From the NCBI RefSeq assembly GCF_029238675.1, contig NZ_JAQWFR010000006.1, positions 1-64,000 on the forward strand: 64,000 nucleotides of DNA, read 5' to 3'. The notes below the pieces were generated by a model. That model worked only from the letters and a program-made list of their open reading frames with translations, did no database searches and was not told the origin of the DNA. The stretch comes from Oceanicoccus sp. GTDB lineage: Bacteria > Pseudomonadota > Gammaproteobacteria > Pseudomonadales > Dasaniaceae. Position 1 is the stretch's first letter. Every line of letters begins with the position of its first letter. Shown in pieces: positions 20,911 through 32,064 of the stretch. Position numbers and translations under genes: made by a program.

Positions 20911-22221
20911 TTGTTTTTTGAACGTCCCGATACAGGTGAGCGGGCAGTGCTTGTTCACCTTGACCTTCGTCATGAGTCAGAGCGTGAAGATCCTCGGGAG
21001 TTTGAGGAGCTAGTCCTATCGGCGGGTGCTGACCCGGTGGTTTTAATTGGCGGCCAGCGCACATCACCTACCCCACGTTATTTTGTTGGTTCCGGCAAGC
21101 TGGAAGAAATTCGCACGCAAGTCAGTTTGCAAAATGCCGAAATTGTTCTGTTTAATCATGCTTTATCCCCTAGCCAAGAACGCAATTTAGAAGCCGAGCT
21201 GAAATGTCGGGTGCTTGACCGCACCGGTTTGATTCTGGATATCTTTGCCCAGCGTGCCCGTACCCATGAGGGTAAATTGCAGGTGGAGTTGGCCCAGCTA
21301 CAACATATGTCGACGCGATTAGTACGCGGCTGGACTCACCTTGAGCGGCAGAAGGGGGGTATCGGCTTAAGAGGGCCGGGTGAAACTCAGCTGGAAACTG
21401 ACCGCCGCTTACTGCGCGCACGGATCAAATCCATTACCAAGCGTCTGGACAAGGTTAGATGCCAGCGTGACCAGGGCAGAAGGGCGCGCAGCCGTGCAGC
21501 AATCCCTACCGTTTCACTGGTGGGATATACCAATGCGGGTAAATCCACCCTGTTTAATAGCATGACCGATTCCGAGGTTTATGCCGCCGACCAATTATTT
21601 GCCACCCTTGATCCTACTCTCAGAAGGATTTCAATTTCAGATTTTGGCCCCATTGTATTGGCAGATACGGTGGGCTTTATCCGGCATTTGCCCCACAAGC
21701 TGGTAGAGGCCTTTCGCGCCACCCTTGAAGAGGCAGCCCAGTCAGACCTGTTAGTGCATGTAATTGATTGCGCCGATGAAGAGCGCGCTGACAATATTGC
21801 CCAGGTCGAAATCGTGTTGAAAGAGATTGGGGCAGACACCATCCCCCGGTTGGAAGTCTTCAATAAAATTGACTTATTAGAGGCTGAGCCGCGTATTGAT
21901 TATGATCAGGACGGAATTCCAAGGCGGGTTTGGCTATCAGCCCAGCAGTCCAGGGGCATCCCGTTATTAACCGAGGCCTTGGCCGAATGGTTGGGTGATG
22001 ACCTTGTGCATGGCGAGCTTACCTTGCAGGCTGATCAAGGCCGTTTAAGAGCGGCGTTTTATGAGCAAAATGCGGTCGTTGTAGAAAACTATGACGATCA
22101 GGGCTTAAGCCAATTAGAAGTGCGCCTGCCCAAGTCGGACTTTTGCCGTATTGTCAGCGCCCAACAGTTAGACCCTGAAGTGCTGCTGGCAACCATGGCT
22201 AAAGGCCAAACAGGCAACTAA
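20911..22221 (+). CDS. hflX: GTPase HflX (TTG start)
   Basis: GPGETQLETDRR and GYTNAGKSTLFN motifs; follows hfq. Confidence 0.95.
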   Translation: MFFERPDTGERAVLVHLDLRHESEREDPREFEELVLSAGADPVVLIGGQRTSPTPRYFVGSGKLEEIRTQVSLQNAEIVLFNHALSPSQERNLEAELKCRVLDRTGLILDIFAQRARTHEGKLQVELAQLQHMSTRLVRGWTHLERQKGGIGLRGPGETQLETDRRLLRARIKSITKRLDKVRCQRDQGRRARSRAAIPTVSLVGYTNAGKSTLFNSMTDSEVYAADQLFATLDPTLRRISISDFGPIVLADTVGFIRHLPHKLVEAFRATLEEAAQSDLLVHVIDCADEERADNIAQVEIVLKEIGADTIPRLEVFNKIDLLEAEPRIDYDQDGIPRRVWLSAQQSRGIPLLTEALAEWLGDDLVHGELTLQADQGRLRAAFYEQNAVVVENYDDQGLSQLEVRLPKSDFCRIVSAQQLDPEVLLATMAKGQTGN

Positions 22222-22337
22222 AGGCGACGCAGGCTCTGGAAATTTGATAGACTGCATCGCAACTACCCTGGCTACCGTGACCGATAGTCAGGCAAATAAC
22301 GATTTATAAACTTTTACCTTAGTAATGGGAGAGTACA

Positions 22338-23507
22338 ATGGCCTGGAATGAACCGGGTGGGGGCGATAATAAAGACCCCTGGAATAGCAACAACAATAAC
22401 AATGGCGGCAACCGCAACGATGGCCCGCCAGACTTGGACGAAGCGTTCAAGAAGCTACAGGACAAGCTTAACGGCATGTTTGGTGGCGGCGGCTCCGGCA
22501 GCGGTGGCGGTTCAGGTAGCGCTGATATCAGCGGCAGCTTTATCGTGCTGGTGCTCGGTATTATCGCGATTATCTGGGGTGCCATGGGTATCTACCAGGT
22601 CGATGAAAAAGACCGTGCCGTAGTCCTGCGCTTTGGTAAATATATGGATACCCTGGGCCCAGGCCTGCACTGGAATCCACCCTTGGTCGATAATAAGTTT
22701 ATCGTCAATATCACAGAGGAACGTCAATATCCTTCCCGTGGCTTGATGCTGACCAAAGATGAAAATATTGTTGAGTTGCCTTTGACGGTGCAATACAACA
22801 TTGCCGATCCCAAAGCCTTTGTACTGAATGTTAAAAATCCTGAGCTGAGTTTACAGCAGGCCAGTGACAGTGCCCTGCGCCATGTAGTGGGCAGCAGTCG
22901 ATTGGATGATGTTGTTTCCGTGGGTCGTGAGCAAATTGGTGTTGATGTACAAGTTCGCTTGCAGGAATATCTCGATAGCTATGGCACCGGTATTCAAGTG
23001 GTTAAGATCAATATCCAGGAAGCCAAGCCACCGACGGAAGTGAAAGAAGCTTACGATGATGTTATCAAAGCCCGGGAAGACCAGGAGCGTTTGATTAACG
23101 AAGCCCAGGCTTATTCCAACGGTATTATTCCGGAGTCTCGCGGTAAAGCTCAGCGTATTATCGAAGAGGCCAGTGGTTATAAAGCTAAGGTCATCGTTGA
23201 AGCCAAGGGTGAAGCCACCCGTTTTGAAAACCTGTTGACCGAATATAAAAAAGCCCCGGAAGTTACCCGCGAGCGTTTATACCTCGATGCGGTTCAGGAC
23301 GTGATGAGCAAAAGCTCAAAAGTGCTGGTCGATATCGAGGGCGGCAATAATATGATGTATCTACCACTGGATAAACTGGTTCAGCAGCGCAACGAGTCAG
23401 ATGTTGCACCGACTGTGTCTGGTATGAATATCAGTGATATCGCCGATGAAGTGATTAAAAAGCTGCGCCGTGATCAATCGGCCAACCGCAGCAGGGGGAC
23501 ACGTTAA
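22338..23507 (+). CDS. hflK: FtsH protease modulator HflK
   Basis: Gly/Asn-rich N-terminus, single TM, SPFH domain; coupled to hflC. Confidence 0.95.
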   Translation: MAWNEPGGGDNKDPWNSNNNNNGGNRNDGPPDLDEAFKKLQDKLNGMFGGGGSGSGGGSGSADISGSFIVLVLGIIAIIWGAMGIYQVDEKDRAVVLRFGKYMDTLGPGLHWNPPLVDNKFIVNITEERQYPSRGLMLTKDENIVELPLTVQYNIADPKAFVLNVKNPELSLQQASDSALRHVVGSSRLDDVVSVGREQIGVDVQVRLQEYLDSYGTGIQVVKINIQEAKPPTEVKEAYDDVIKAREDQERLINEAQAYSNGIIPESRGKAQRIIEEASGYKAKVIVEAKGEATRFENLLTEYKKAPEVTRERLYLDAVQDVMSKSSKVLVDIEGGNNMMYLPLDKLVQQRNESDVAPTVSGMNISDIADEVIKKLRRDQSANRSRGTR

Positions 23508-24379
23508 TGAATCGATTAATTCCTGTATTTATATTAGTGTTTTTGGCAGTCATTATTGCTGACAGCAGTCTCTATGTGGTTAAAGAAACCGAACGTGCGG
23601 TTAAATTACGTTTTGGTCGTTTGATTGATACTGATATTAAGCCAGGCCTGCATATCAAAATGCCTTTGGCGGATGATATTCGCAAGTTTGATGCCCGGGT
23701 GATGACTCTGGATGCCCAGCCAGAAAGCTTCCTGACGGTACAGAAAAAACGTCTCATCGTTGATTCTTTTGCCAAATGGCGTATCGCCGATGTAGATACC
23801 TACTATAAGGCCACTGGTGGTAACGAAGCTCAGGCCATGAACCGTTTAGCCAAGCGTGTTAACGATGGCCTGCGGAATGAGTTTGGTACCCGTACCCTGA
23901 ATGAGGTGGTGTCTGGTGAACGTGACATTCTGATGAAGGATATCAAAGACGGCCTGAACGAGCGTGTTAAGGAGTCGTTAGGTGTTGAAGTGGTTGATGT
24001 CCGGGTTAAGCGTATTGATCTACCCCCTGAGGTTAGCGATGCGGTATTCCGCCGGATGCAGGCTGAACGGGAAAAAGAAGCCCGCGAACTGCGTTCCGAG
24101 GGTCTTGAGGAAGCTGAAAAGATCCGTTCATCAGCTGAACGTGAAAAGACCATCATTGAAGCTACTGCCTATAGTGAAGCCGAGTTACTCCGAGGTGAGG
24201 GCGATGCCCAGGCCGCAGCGACCTACGCCGCAGCCTACAGCAAAGACCCTGAGTTCTATGCCTTTGTGCGTAGCTTGAATGCCTATCGCTCATCCTTTAA
24301 GGATAAGGGCGATATTATGCTGGTTGATCCCCAGAGTGACTTCTTTAAGTACCTGAACGATAGTAAAGCTGGCCGCTAA
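23507..24379 (+). CDS. hflC: FtsH protease modulator HflC
   Basis: SPFH domain, KETERAVKLRFGRL; 1-nt overlap with hflK. Confidence 0.95.
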   Translation: MNRLIPVFILVFLAVIIADSSLYVVKETERAVKLRFGRLIDTDIKPGLHIKMPLADDIRKFDARVMTLDAQPESFLTVQKKRLIVDSFAKWRIADVDTYYKATGGNEAQAMNRLAKRVNDGLRNEFGTRTLNEVVSGERDILMKDIKDGLNERVKESLGVEVVDVRVKRIDLPPEVSDAVFRRMQAEREKEARELRSEGLEEAEKIRSSAEREKTIIEATAYSEAELLRGEGDAQAAATYAAAYSKDPEFYAFVRSLNAYRSSFKDKGDIMLVDPQSDFFKYLNDSKAGR

Positions 24380-24391
24380 GCCTCCCACTTT

Positions 24392-24487
24392 GTCGTCCCC
24401 GCGGAGGCGGGGACCCAGCCTGCATGCTGCTATTTCCGCTAAAGCGGAACACTACAGCACTGGATTCCCGCCTGCGCGGGAATGACG
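24392..24487. repeat. Composite palindromic intergenic repeat, copy B
   Basis: GTCGTCCCCGCGGAGGCGGGGACCCAG...TATTTCCGCTAAAGCGGAACACTACAGCACTGGATTCCCGCCTGCGCGGGAATGACG. Confidence 0.93.
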
Positions 24488-24622
24488 TGGGTAGAGTAGC
24501 CAAAACTTACGAAAAATGTGTTAGAATCCCGCAAACCGAGCAGCGTCATGAGTTACAAGCCAAAATCATGATATTGCGCGGTTTTTTTGTGCTTGATGAT
24601 CTTTCACTTTCCTGGATTGAAT

Positions 24623-25819
24623 ATGACCATTGCTGATCGTTGGTTGTTACCCGATGGCGTTGAAGAACTGCTGCCTGAACAGGCTGCGCAGGTAGAAGCC
24701 CTGCGCCGCAAGTTACTCGACCTCTATGATAGCTGGGGCTATGAGTTGGTAATCCCCCCGCTGATTGAATTTACCGAGTCCCTGTTGGTGGGCCTTGAGC
24801 ATGATATCGATATCCAGACCTTTAAAGTGGTAGACCAGCTCAGTGGTCGTACTATGGGTATTCGCGCCGATATCACCCCGCAGACAGCCCGTATTGATGC
24901 CCATAGCCTGAACCGTGAAGGTCCGGTGCGTCTTTGTTATGCCGGCAGCGTACTGCACACCAAACCCAAATCCCTGATGGCTTCCCGTTCCCCCATACAA
25001 CTGGGCGCAGAACTCTATGGCGATGCCACCATTGGTGCTGATATTGAAGTTATCAGCCTGATGCTGGAAACCTTGCGGGCCGCCAGTGTCGAGCAGATTA
25101 CCCTGGACCTTGGCCATGTCAGTATTTACCGCGCTCTGGTAGCACAGGCGGAATTAGATGATGATACCGAGCAGCAGTTATCCGATGCCCTGCAGCGCAA
25201 ATCCAGCGTTGATATTGAAGCGGCGATTGCCAATGGCATTAACGATCCTGCGCTGGCCGATATGATGCGCGCACTTAGCCAGTTAAATGGTGATCGCTCA
25301 GTACTTGATCGGGCCAAAACCGAATTAGCTAACGCGCCAGTAGAAGTCGCCCAAGCGATTGATGATCTGGCCAATGTGGCAGACCAGATTGCCGCCAGAA
25401 TGCCCGGCGTTAATCTCTATTTTGATTTAAGCGAATTACGCGGTTATCACTACCACACCGGTTTAGTGTTTGCTGCCTTAGCTCCCGGGCATGGCCAGGC
25501 TGTTGCCAATGGTGGTCGCTATGATGATATCGGCGAAGTGTTTGGTCGTGCCAGGCCAGCTACCGGTTTTAATACCGACTTAAAAGCACTGCTAAGTTAT
25601 TTATCCGCTGATGATAGCGTGCAAGTAGTTGAGAGTATTTTTGCTCCCGACAGCAGCACACTATCCGCAGCAGACAGTTTGTCATTATGGCAAACGGTAC
25701 AAACATTAAGAGCCGAAGGCGAGCGGGTGGTTTGCGCTTTGTCCGGGCAAACCTCAGCCCCTGATTGTAATCGCTATCTGCAATTACAAAATGGCCAGTG
25801 GCTGACTGTTAATTATTAG
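24623..25819 (+). CDS. hisZ: ATP phosphoribosyltransferase regulatory subunit
   Basis: [21 protein letters not shown], class II aaRS-like fold without tRNA-binding domain; between hflC and purA. Confidence 0.92.
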   Translation: MTIADRWLLPDGVEELLPEQAAQVEALRRKLLDLYDSWGYELVIPPLIEFTESLLVGLEHDIDIQTFKVVDQLSGRTMGIRADITPQTARIDAHSLNREGPVRLCYAGSVLHTKPKSLMASRSPIQLGAELYGDATIGADIEVISLMLETLRAASVEQITLDLGHVSIYRALVAQAELDDDTEQQLSDALQRKSSVDIEAAIANGINDPALADMMRALSQLNGDRSVLDRAKTELANAPVEVAQAIDDLANVADQIAARMPGVNLYFDLSELRGYHYHTGLVFAALAPGHGQAVANGGRYDDIGEVFGRARPATGFNTDLKALLSYLSADDSVQVVESIFAPDSSTLSAADSLSLWQTVQTLRAEGERVVCALSGQTSAPDCNRYLQLQNGQWLTVNY

Positions 25820-25851
25820 TTTTGGAAACATGTAATCCAGAACAACCTTAA

Positions 25852-27165
<1,314 letters not shown>

Positions 27166-27174
27166 ATAAACCCC

Positions 27175-27276
27175 CGTCGTTCCCGCGAATGCGGGAACCC
27201 AGTGCTGTAGATTTCCGCTAAAGCGGAAATAACAGCATAATCATGCAGTCTGGATCCCCGCCTGCGCGGGGATGAC
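27175..27276. repeat. Composite palindromic intergenic repeat, copy C
   Basis: CGTCGTTCCCGCGAATGCGGGAACCCAGTGCTGTAGATTTCCGCTAAAGCGGAAATAACAGCA...TGGATCCCCGCCTGCGCGGGGATGAC. Confidence 0.93.
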
Positions 27277-27292
27277 ATCTTGTTAGGTCGGC

Positions 27293-27326
27293 TCACCTAT
27301 CACCTATCACCTATCACCTATCACCT
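27293..27326. repeat. Heptanucleotide tandem repeat (TCACCTA)n, about 4.9 copies
   Basis: tcacctatcacctatcacctatcacctatcacct read directly. Confidence 0.95.
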
Positions 27327-28320
27327 GATCTTTACCCTGTTGCTTGGCTGTGTACATCAACTTATCAACCCGGTCAAAAAAGTCATCAAGATCTTCTCCA
27401 TGACGGAAGCAAGATACACCAAAGGATGCTGTGATGCGTCCAATCACTTTGCCGTTGGACCCTGTCGTTAATTGCCTGGCCACTACAGCTTTACGTAAGT
27501 TTTCTGCGACACGCATAGCGCCTTCAAAATTGGTGTCGGGAAGAATAATCGCAAACTCTTCGCCGCCGTAACGGGCGAGGATATCATTGCCTCTAACGTT
27601 TTTTCCTAATGTTGAAGCAATAAATTTTAAAATCTTATCGCCAATCTGGTGGCCAAAGGTATCATTGATGCGTTTGAAATCATCAATATCCAAAACCACC
27701 AGCGCACAACTACTGCCTTCTTCGGTCGCTTTTTCTGTGGCATTTTTTAGTGCTACGTCATAGCCGCGGCGATTAATAATTTGGGTTAACGAATCAGTCA
27801 GCGCATCATTGCCCAAACGATTAACATCTTGGCGCAGTGTTGAAATTTCATCGGACAAATTATGTAAGGTTGTTTGAATATTGGAATTTACATTGTGCGC
27901 TTGCCTGGCTTGATCTGTCACTGTAGTGACAATTTCTTTTACTTCTCCAATAGAGGGATTGTTATCCAGCTTTCTAATACATTCGTTGAGCTTGTCACTA
28001 AATTGATTGGATGAGGAGTCCCACTCTTTTAGATGACCAACCATAACATTGAGCATGTCACCAATAGCAATACGGGTGTCGTCAATATCTCGTTGGTCGT
28101 GGCTGGCAATATGCTGAATAAATAATTTTTGACAGACAGCCTCATTGATCGCCTTTTGTTGGATGATCATAGTGTCAATATCGTTATTAAGCTGATCAAT
28201 AGAGCCGGCGGCATATTCAAACCACAGCCGATAATTGTCAGGTACAGGACTGAGTTTATAATTGTCCAGATTCTCAAGCGTGGAATTCAGCAAGAGTTTA
28301 GCTTGAAGCTTGTTGTGCAT
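27307..28320 (-). CDS. Diguanylate cyclase (GGDEF domain)
   Basis: DALTDSLTQIINRRGYD and RYGGEEFAIILPDT. Confidence 0.92.
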   Translation of the reverse strand: MHNKLQAKLLLNSTLENLDNYKLSPVPDNYRLWFEYAAGSIDQLNNDIDTMIIQQKAINEAVCQKLFIQHIASHDQRDIDDTRIAIGDMLNVMVGHLKEWDSSSNQFSDKLNECIRKLDNNPSIGEVKEIVTTVTDQARQAHNVNSNIQTTLHNLSDEISTLRQDVNRLGNDALTDSLTQIINRRGYDVALKNATEKATEEGSSCALVVLDIDDFKRINDTFGHQIGDKILKFIASTLGKNVRGNDILARYGGEEFAIILPDTNFEGAMRVAENLRKAVVARQLTTGSNGKVIGRITASFGVSCFRHGEDLDDFFDRVDKLMYTAKQQGKDQVIGDR

Positions 28321-28433
28321 TAAATGATTATTCCCTGTGTGCGCTATTGCTTAGGCTTATCCAATCCTGATCTATCCTGCATGGTCGATTGTAGGGCATT
28401 TTGCTGGCAACGTTAAGTCAACGGTGCGCAGAA

Positions 28434-29276
28434 TTAGCTAATCTTGGTATCTTCCAGACTGTGCTTGATGGTCTTTAATTGCTGGTCAACCGCGGGTCCC
28501 TTTTGCAGCGCTAACCCGGTGGCCAAAATATCAATAATAGTCAGGATAATAATGCGGGTTGTCATAGGTACATAAATCGTGGTGTCTTCCAGTTCGTTGC
28601 CCGATGTTATGGTGATATCCGCCAGCTCCCCCAGTGGGGATTGGGGGTGGGTAATCGCAATGACTTTCGCTTTGCTCTGCCGGGCAATCCTGGCCACCTC
28701 TATCATCGACTCGGTGCGACCGGTAAATGAAAATAGCAAAATGGCTGTTTCTTCATTGGCCGCGGCAGCAGCCATCCGCTGCATCAGGTGATCTTCATAG
28801 GCGATAGTGGGGGTGCCTAAGCGAAACAGCTTATGCTGGGCATCCTTGGCAATTGCAGCTGCGCCACCCATACCAAAAATTTCAATCCGCTTGGCCTGGC
28901 CCAGGGCTGCAACGGCTTGCTCAATAGCTTCGGTTGGTAAATTTCCCCGAAGATATTCCAGGGCAGCCTGATTGGCGTTAATACGTTTTTCTATATAACT
29001 GGCTGCACTATCCCCTGTTGATACAGCCTCACTGATAAATGAGCTATTGCTGACTAAGCTCCTGGCCAGTTGCACTTTAAACTCAGGAAAACTGGTACAA
29101 CCCAATGTTTTGCAAAACCGTGAGATCATTGGGTCACTGACCTGTGCCAATCGCGCCAGATCCGCCGTGGTGCTATTCACCGCTGCCTCCGGGTCTGCCA
29201 AAATCGCTTCGCCAATACGTGACTCAGCCTTACTGAGGGAGGGCAGGGATTGCTTAAGGTGTGTCAGTATCGTCAT
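28434..29276 (-). CDS. hexR: RpiR-family transcriptional regulator, HexR type
   Basis: N-terminal HTH_6 (PEAAVNSTTADLARLAQVSDPMISRFCKTLGCTSFPEFK) plus SIS domain; HexR-type operator upstream at 29313..29327. Confidence 0.85.
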   Translation of the reverse strand: MTILTHLKQSLPSLSKAESRIGEAILADPEAAVNSTTADLARLAQVSDPMISRFCKTLGCTSFPEFKVQLARSLVSNSSFISEAVSTGDSAASYIEKRINANQAALEYLRGNLPTEAIEQAVAALGQAKRIEIFGMGGAAAIAKDAQHKLFRLGTPTIAYEDHLMQRMAAAAANEETAILLFSFTGRTESMIEVARIARQSKAKVIAITHPQSPLGELADITITSGNELEDTTIYVPMTTRIIILTIIDILATGLALQKGPAVDQQLKTIKHSLEDTKIS

Positions 29277-29312
29277 AAGTCATGGGTCATTGATCATAGG
29301 TCATGGATCGCA

Positions 29313-29327
29313 TGTAGTTAAATTACA
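29313..29327. promoter_or_regulatory. Candidate HexR operator
   Basis: TGTAGTTAAATTACA, one mismatch from the HexR palindrome TGTAATTAAATTACA, 37 bp upstream of hexR start. Confidence 0.7.
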
Positions 29328-29361
29328 TAAGATGCTGGTTGTTAATCGTTTTTTGAGTATA

Positions 29362-29387
29362 ACTGTTAATCCAGTTAAATTAACAGT
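29362..29387. promoter_or_regulatory. Perfect 9-bp inverted repeat (candidate operator)
   Basis: ACTGTTAAT-CCAGTTAA-ATTAACAGT. Confidence 0.5.
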
Positions 29388-29533
29388 GGCGGAGAAGATG
29401 ATGGCAAAATTAAAAACTCAGACAACGTTGATCTGCGCAATTACGATTAATCTGGTGTCATAATAGGTGGCGATAATCAGTTAGGGCACTATCTCTCACT
29501 GTTTTTATCAGAGAAGCGTTAAAGGAGTAGTTG

Positions 29534-30043
29534 ATGAAGCGATTACATTCATTGAGCAAAGGGTTTTTCTGTTGGCTGCTTATTTTTTTACTACCGGCAA
29601 GTCCGGTCTTTGCTGAAATTTATAAGTGGGTAGATGAAGACGGCAAGGTGCACTTTGGTGACAAGCCAAAAGATGATGAAACAAGCCAGGCCAGTGAAAA
29701 GGTGGAATTACAACAAAACTATGTGCCCGGGGAGGGAATACCTGAAGAACAAATACAGGCCCAGAGAGACTTCCTGAGAAAAAAGGATGAGCAGCGAAAA
29801 CAACAAAAGCAGAACCGGGAGGCCGCTGCTTTAAAGCGTAAAGAACTACAAGCTGACTGCGACAGGATGCGCAATCAGTTGAAGGGTTATACCACCGCGA
29901 AAGTGGTGAGTGGACGAGTTCAGCGAAAGGAATACTTTACCGAAAACGGTGAACCGGTTACATCCAGGCGACAGGATGAAATAGTTGCAGAGTTGGAGAA
30001 GTCCATTAATAAAAAGTGCGGTACCACACCATTAAGGAATTAA
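29534..30043 (+). CDS. DUF4124-domain-like secreted protein
   Basis: Signal peptide then EIYKWVDEDGKVHFGDKPKDD. Confidence 0.8.
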   Translation: MKRLHSLSKGFFCWLLIFLLPASPVFAEIYKWVDEDGKVHFGDKPKDDETSQASEKVELQQNYVPGEGIPEEQIQAQRDFLRKKDEQRKQQKQNREAAALKRKELQADCDRMRNQLKGYTTAKVVSGRVQRKEYFTENGEPVTSRRQDEIVAELEKSINKKCGTTPLRN

Positions 30044-31009
30044 TACCAGCTTACCTTTAACATCGCGGTTCATAACTTTGGCCAGTGCGGCGCTGGTTTC
30101 GGATAGTGGAAACTCACGATCGGTGACCAGCCTGACTTTATCTTCAGAGTACCACCGCATCAGCTCTTTCATATTTTCAGCAAATACGGCGGGCTCATGC
30201 TGGGTAAAGCTACCCCAGTAAACGCCAACCACACTGTACTCTTTGACCAAAGTCAGGTTGATTGGGAGTTTGGGAATAGTGCCGCTGGCAAAACCAATCA
30301 CCAGCAGACGTCCGTTTCGGGCCATGGAGCGAGAGCAGGAATCAAAGGCCTCGCCACCGACAGGGTCGTAAACGACATCAACCCCTTTACCCCCCGTCAG
30401 TTCTTTTACCGTGCTTTTCAGATCCTGGTCGCTGTAATTAATTAACTCGTCAGCACCATTCTCTTTCGCAATGGCGAGTTTTTCGGCACTGGAACAGGCG
30501 GCAATAACGTTGGCCCCCATGGCCTTACCAATTTGTACCGCGGCAATACCGGTGCCACCGGCGGCACCTAATACCAGTAGTGTTTCACCGGCTTTTAGCT
30601 GACCGCGCTGCTTCAATGCGTGATGGGCAGTGCCGTGGGCGCAGAGCAAATTAGCGGCATCGGTGTGAGACATGGTGTCGGGTATCGGTACCAGTGTTTT
30701 GGGATTGCAGGCAATCTTCTCTGCAAAAGCTCCGGTACCCGTGGAGAGCCCCAGCACCCGGGTGCCGGTAGCAAGAACCTTCGCATCAGCTCCCTGTTCT
30801 GCCACAACACCGGAAAATTCCATGCCGGGAATAAAAGGTAAGGGCGGCTTTACCTGATAGAGGCCCTGAACCAAAAGACCGTCCGGGAAGTTAACGCCGG
30901 CGGCCTTAATATCAACCACCACTTCATTCTCTTGCGGTGTCGGCTCCGGTACATCGGTGTATTTGAGTTGATCCAGGGGTGCAAATTCTTCACAGACAAT
31001 CGCTTTCAA
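30032..31009 (-). CDS. NADPH:quinone oxidoreductase-like zinc-type dehydrogenase (MDR family)
   Basis: VLGAAGGTGIAAVQIGKAMGANVIAACSS Rossmann motif; MDR family architecture. Confidence 0.88.
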   Translation of the reverse strand: MKAIVCEEFAPLDQLKYTDVPEPTPQENEVVVDIKAAGVNFPDGLLVQGLYQVKPPLPFIPGMEFSGVVAEQGADAKVLATGTRVLGLSTGTGAFAEKIACNPKTLVPIPDTMSHTDAANLLCAHGTAHHALKQRGQLKAGETLLVLGAAGGTGIAAVQIGKAMGANVIAACSSAEKLAIAKENGADELINYSDQDLKSTVKELTGGKGVDVVYDPVGGEAFDSCSRSMARNGRLLVIGFASGTIPKLPINLTLVKEYSVVGVYWGSFTQHEPAVFAENMKELMRWYSEDKVRLVTDREFPLSETSAALAKVMNRDVKGKLVLIP

Positions 31010-31023
31010 AATTATTGTTCCTT

Positions 31024-32046
31024 TTAGTCAATCAGTTGTACGGCGAAACCAGAAAGTGCCTCGGCAAGTTTGCCGGTTTCCAGGGCTTGTTCGTTGGAGG
31101 CGTTGCCGTCCAATGCCCGCTTATAGACACCCTGGCAAATAGACGCCAGACGGAAAAAGCTGAACGCCAGATAGAAATTCCAGTGTTCTATAGCGTCGAT
31201 GTTCCGTAGCTGGCAATAGTAGTCGATAACAGTTTGTTCATCCGGCAGACCTTCCTGTTCCAAATCCAGCCCCAGCAATCCTTTCACCTGACCAATTCTG
31301 GGTAGTCGCAAGCACATACAGAAATAGGCGAGATCTGCCATCGGGTGACCTAAAGTGGAAAGCTCCCAATCGAGCACGGCAATGGCGCGGGGTTCGTCAG
31401 CTTGGAACATGATATTGTCCAGTCGGTAGTCGCCGTGGATCAGGCTGACTTGGCCATCGTCCTCGGGGATATGTGCCGCCAGCCAATCCATTAATCGCTC
31501 CATGGTTTCAACGGTGTGGGTTTCTGCTGCGCGGTATTGTTTGGTCCAGCGGCTGTACTGGCGTTCAAAGTAGTTGCCGGGTTTACCGTAATCGCCCAGC
31601 CCCACTTTATTCACATCAACGTCGTGCATGGCCGCCAATACGCGGATCAGCTCCATATACATGGGTTTGCGATCTTCCTTGGTCAGCTCTGGCAGAGCGG
31701 GGTCCCAAAGGATGCGTCCCTTTTCAAAACTCATGATGTAGAACATGCTGCCAATCACATCGTCGTCTTCGCACAGGCAGTAGGGATGGGCTACAGGTAC
31801 ATCGGTATCTTTCAGTGCCTGAAGCACAGCGTATTCACGATCCACAGCGTGTGCCGACTTTAACAGCTTACCCGGTGGCTTGCGACGCAGTACGTATTGT
31901 TTGCCTGGGGTCGTCAACAGGAACGTAGGGTTGGATTGGCCACCGGCAAATTTTTCAGCGGTCAATGGGCCAGAGAAATCCTCGATCTGTGTTTCCAGAT
32001 ATTGACAAAGGCGATCGGTATCGAAGTCGTGAACGGATTGGCTCAT
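31024..32046 (-). CDS. Phosphotransferase family (APH/ACAD10-like) protein
   Basis: SLIHGDYRLDNIMF and AVLDWELSTLGHPMADLAY motifs. Confidence 0.88.
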   Translation of the reverse strand: MSQSVHDFDTDRLCQYLETQIEDFSGPLTAEKFAGGQSNPTFLLTTPGKQYVLRRKPPGKLLKSAHAVDREYAVLQALKDTDVPVAHPYCLCEDDDVIGSMFYIMSFEKGRILWDPALPELTKEDRKPMYMELIRVLAAMHDVDVNKVGLGDYGKPGNYFERQYSRWTKQYRAAETHTVETMERLMDWLAAHIPEDDGQVSLIHGDYRLDNIMFQADEPRAIAVLDWELSTLGHPMADLAYFCMCLRLPRIGQVKGLLGLDLEQEGLPDEQTVIDYYCQLRNIDAIEHWNFYLAFSFFRLASICQGVYKRALDGNASNEQALETGKLAEALSGFAVQLID

Positions 32047-32064
32047 AATTTTTCTCGAAGTGGG

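Noticed and set aside
24424-24636. 70-aa ORF MLLFPLKRNTTALDSRLRGNDVGRV...
   Set aside because: Its N-terminal part is a translation of palindromic repeat copy B (the LDSRLRGND signature is a common mis-annotation) and it overlaps the hisZ start.
27280-27471. 63-aa ORF MLGRLTYHLSPITYHLIFTLLLGC...
   Set aside because: Translation of the TCACCTA tandem repeat and antisense of the GGDEF gene.
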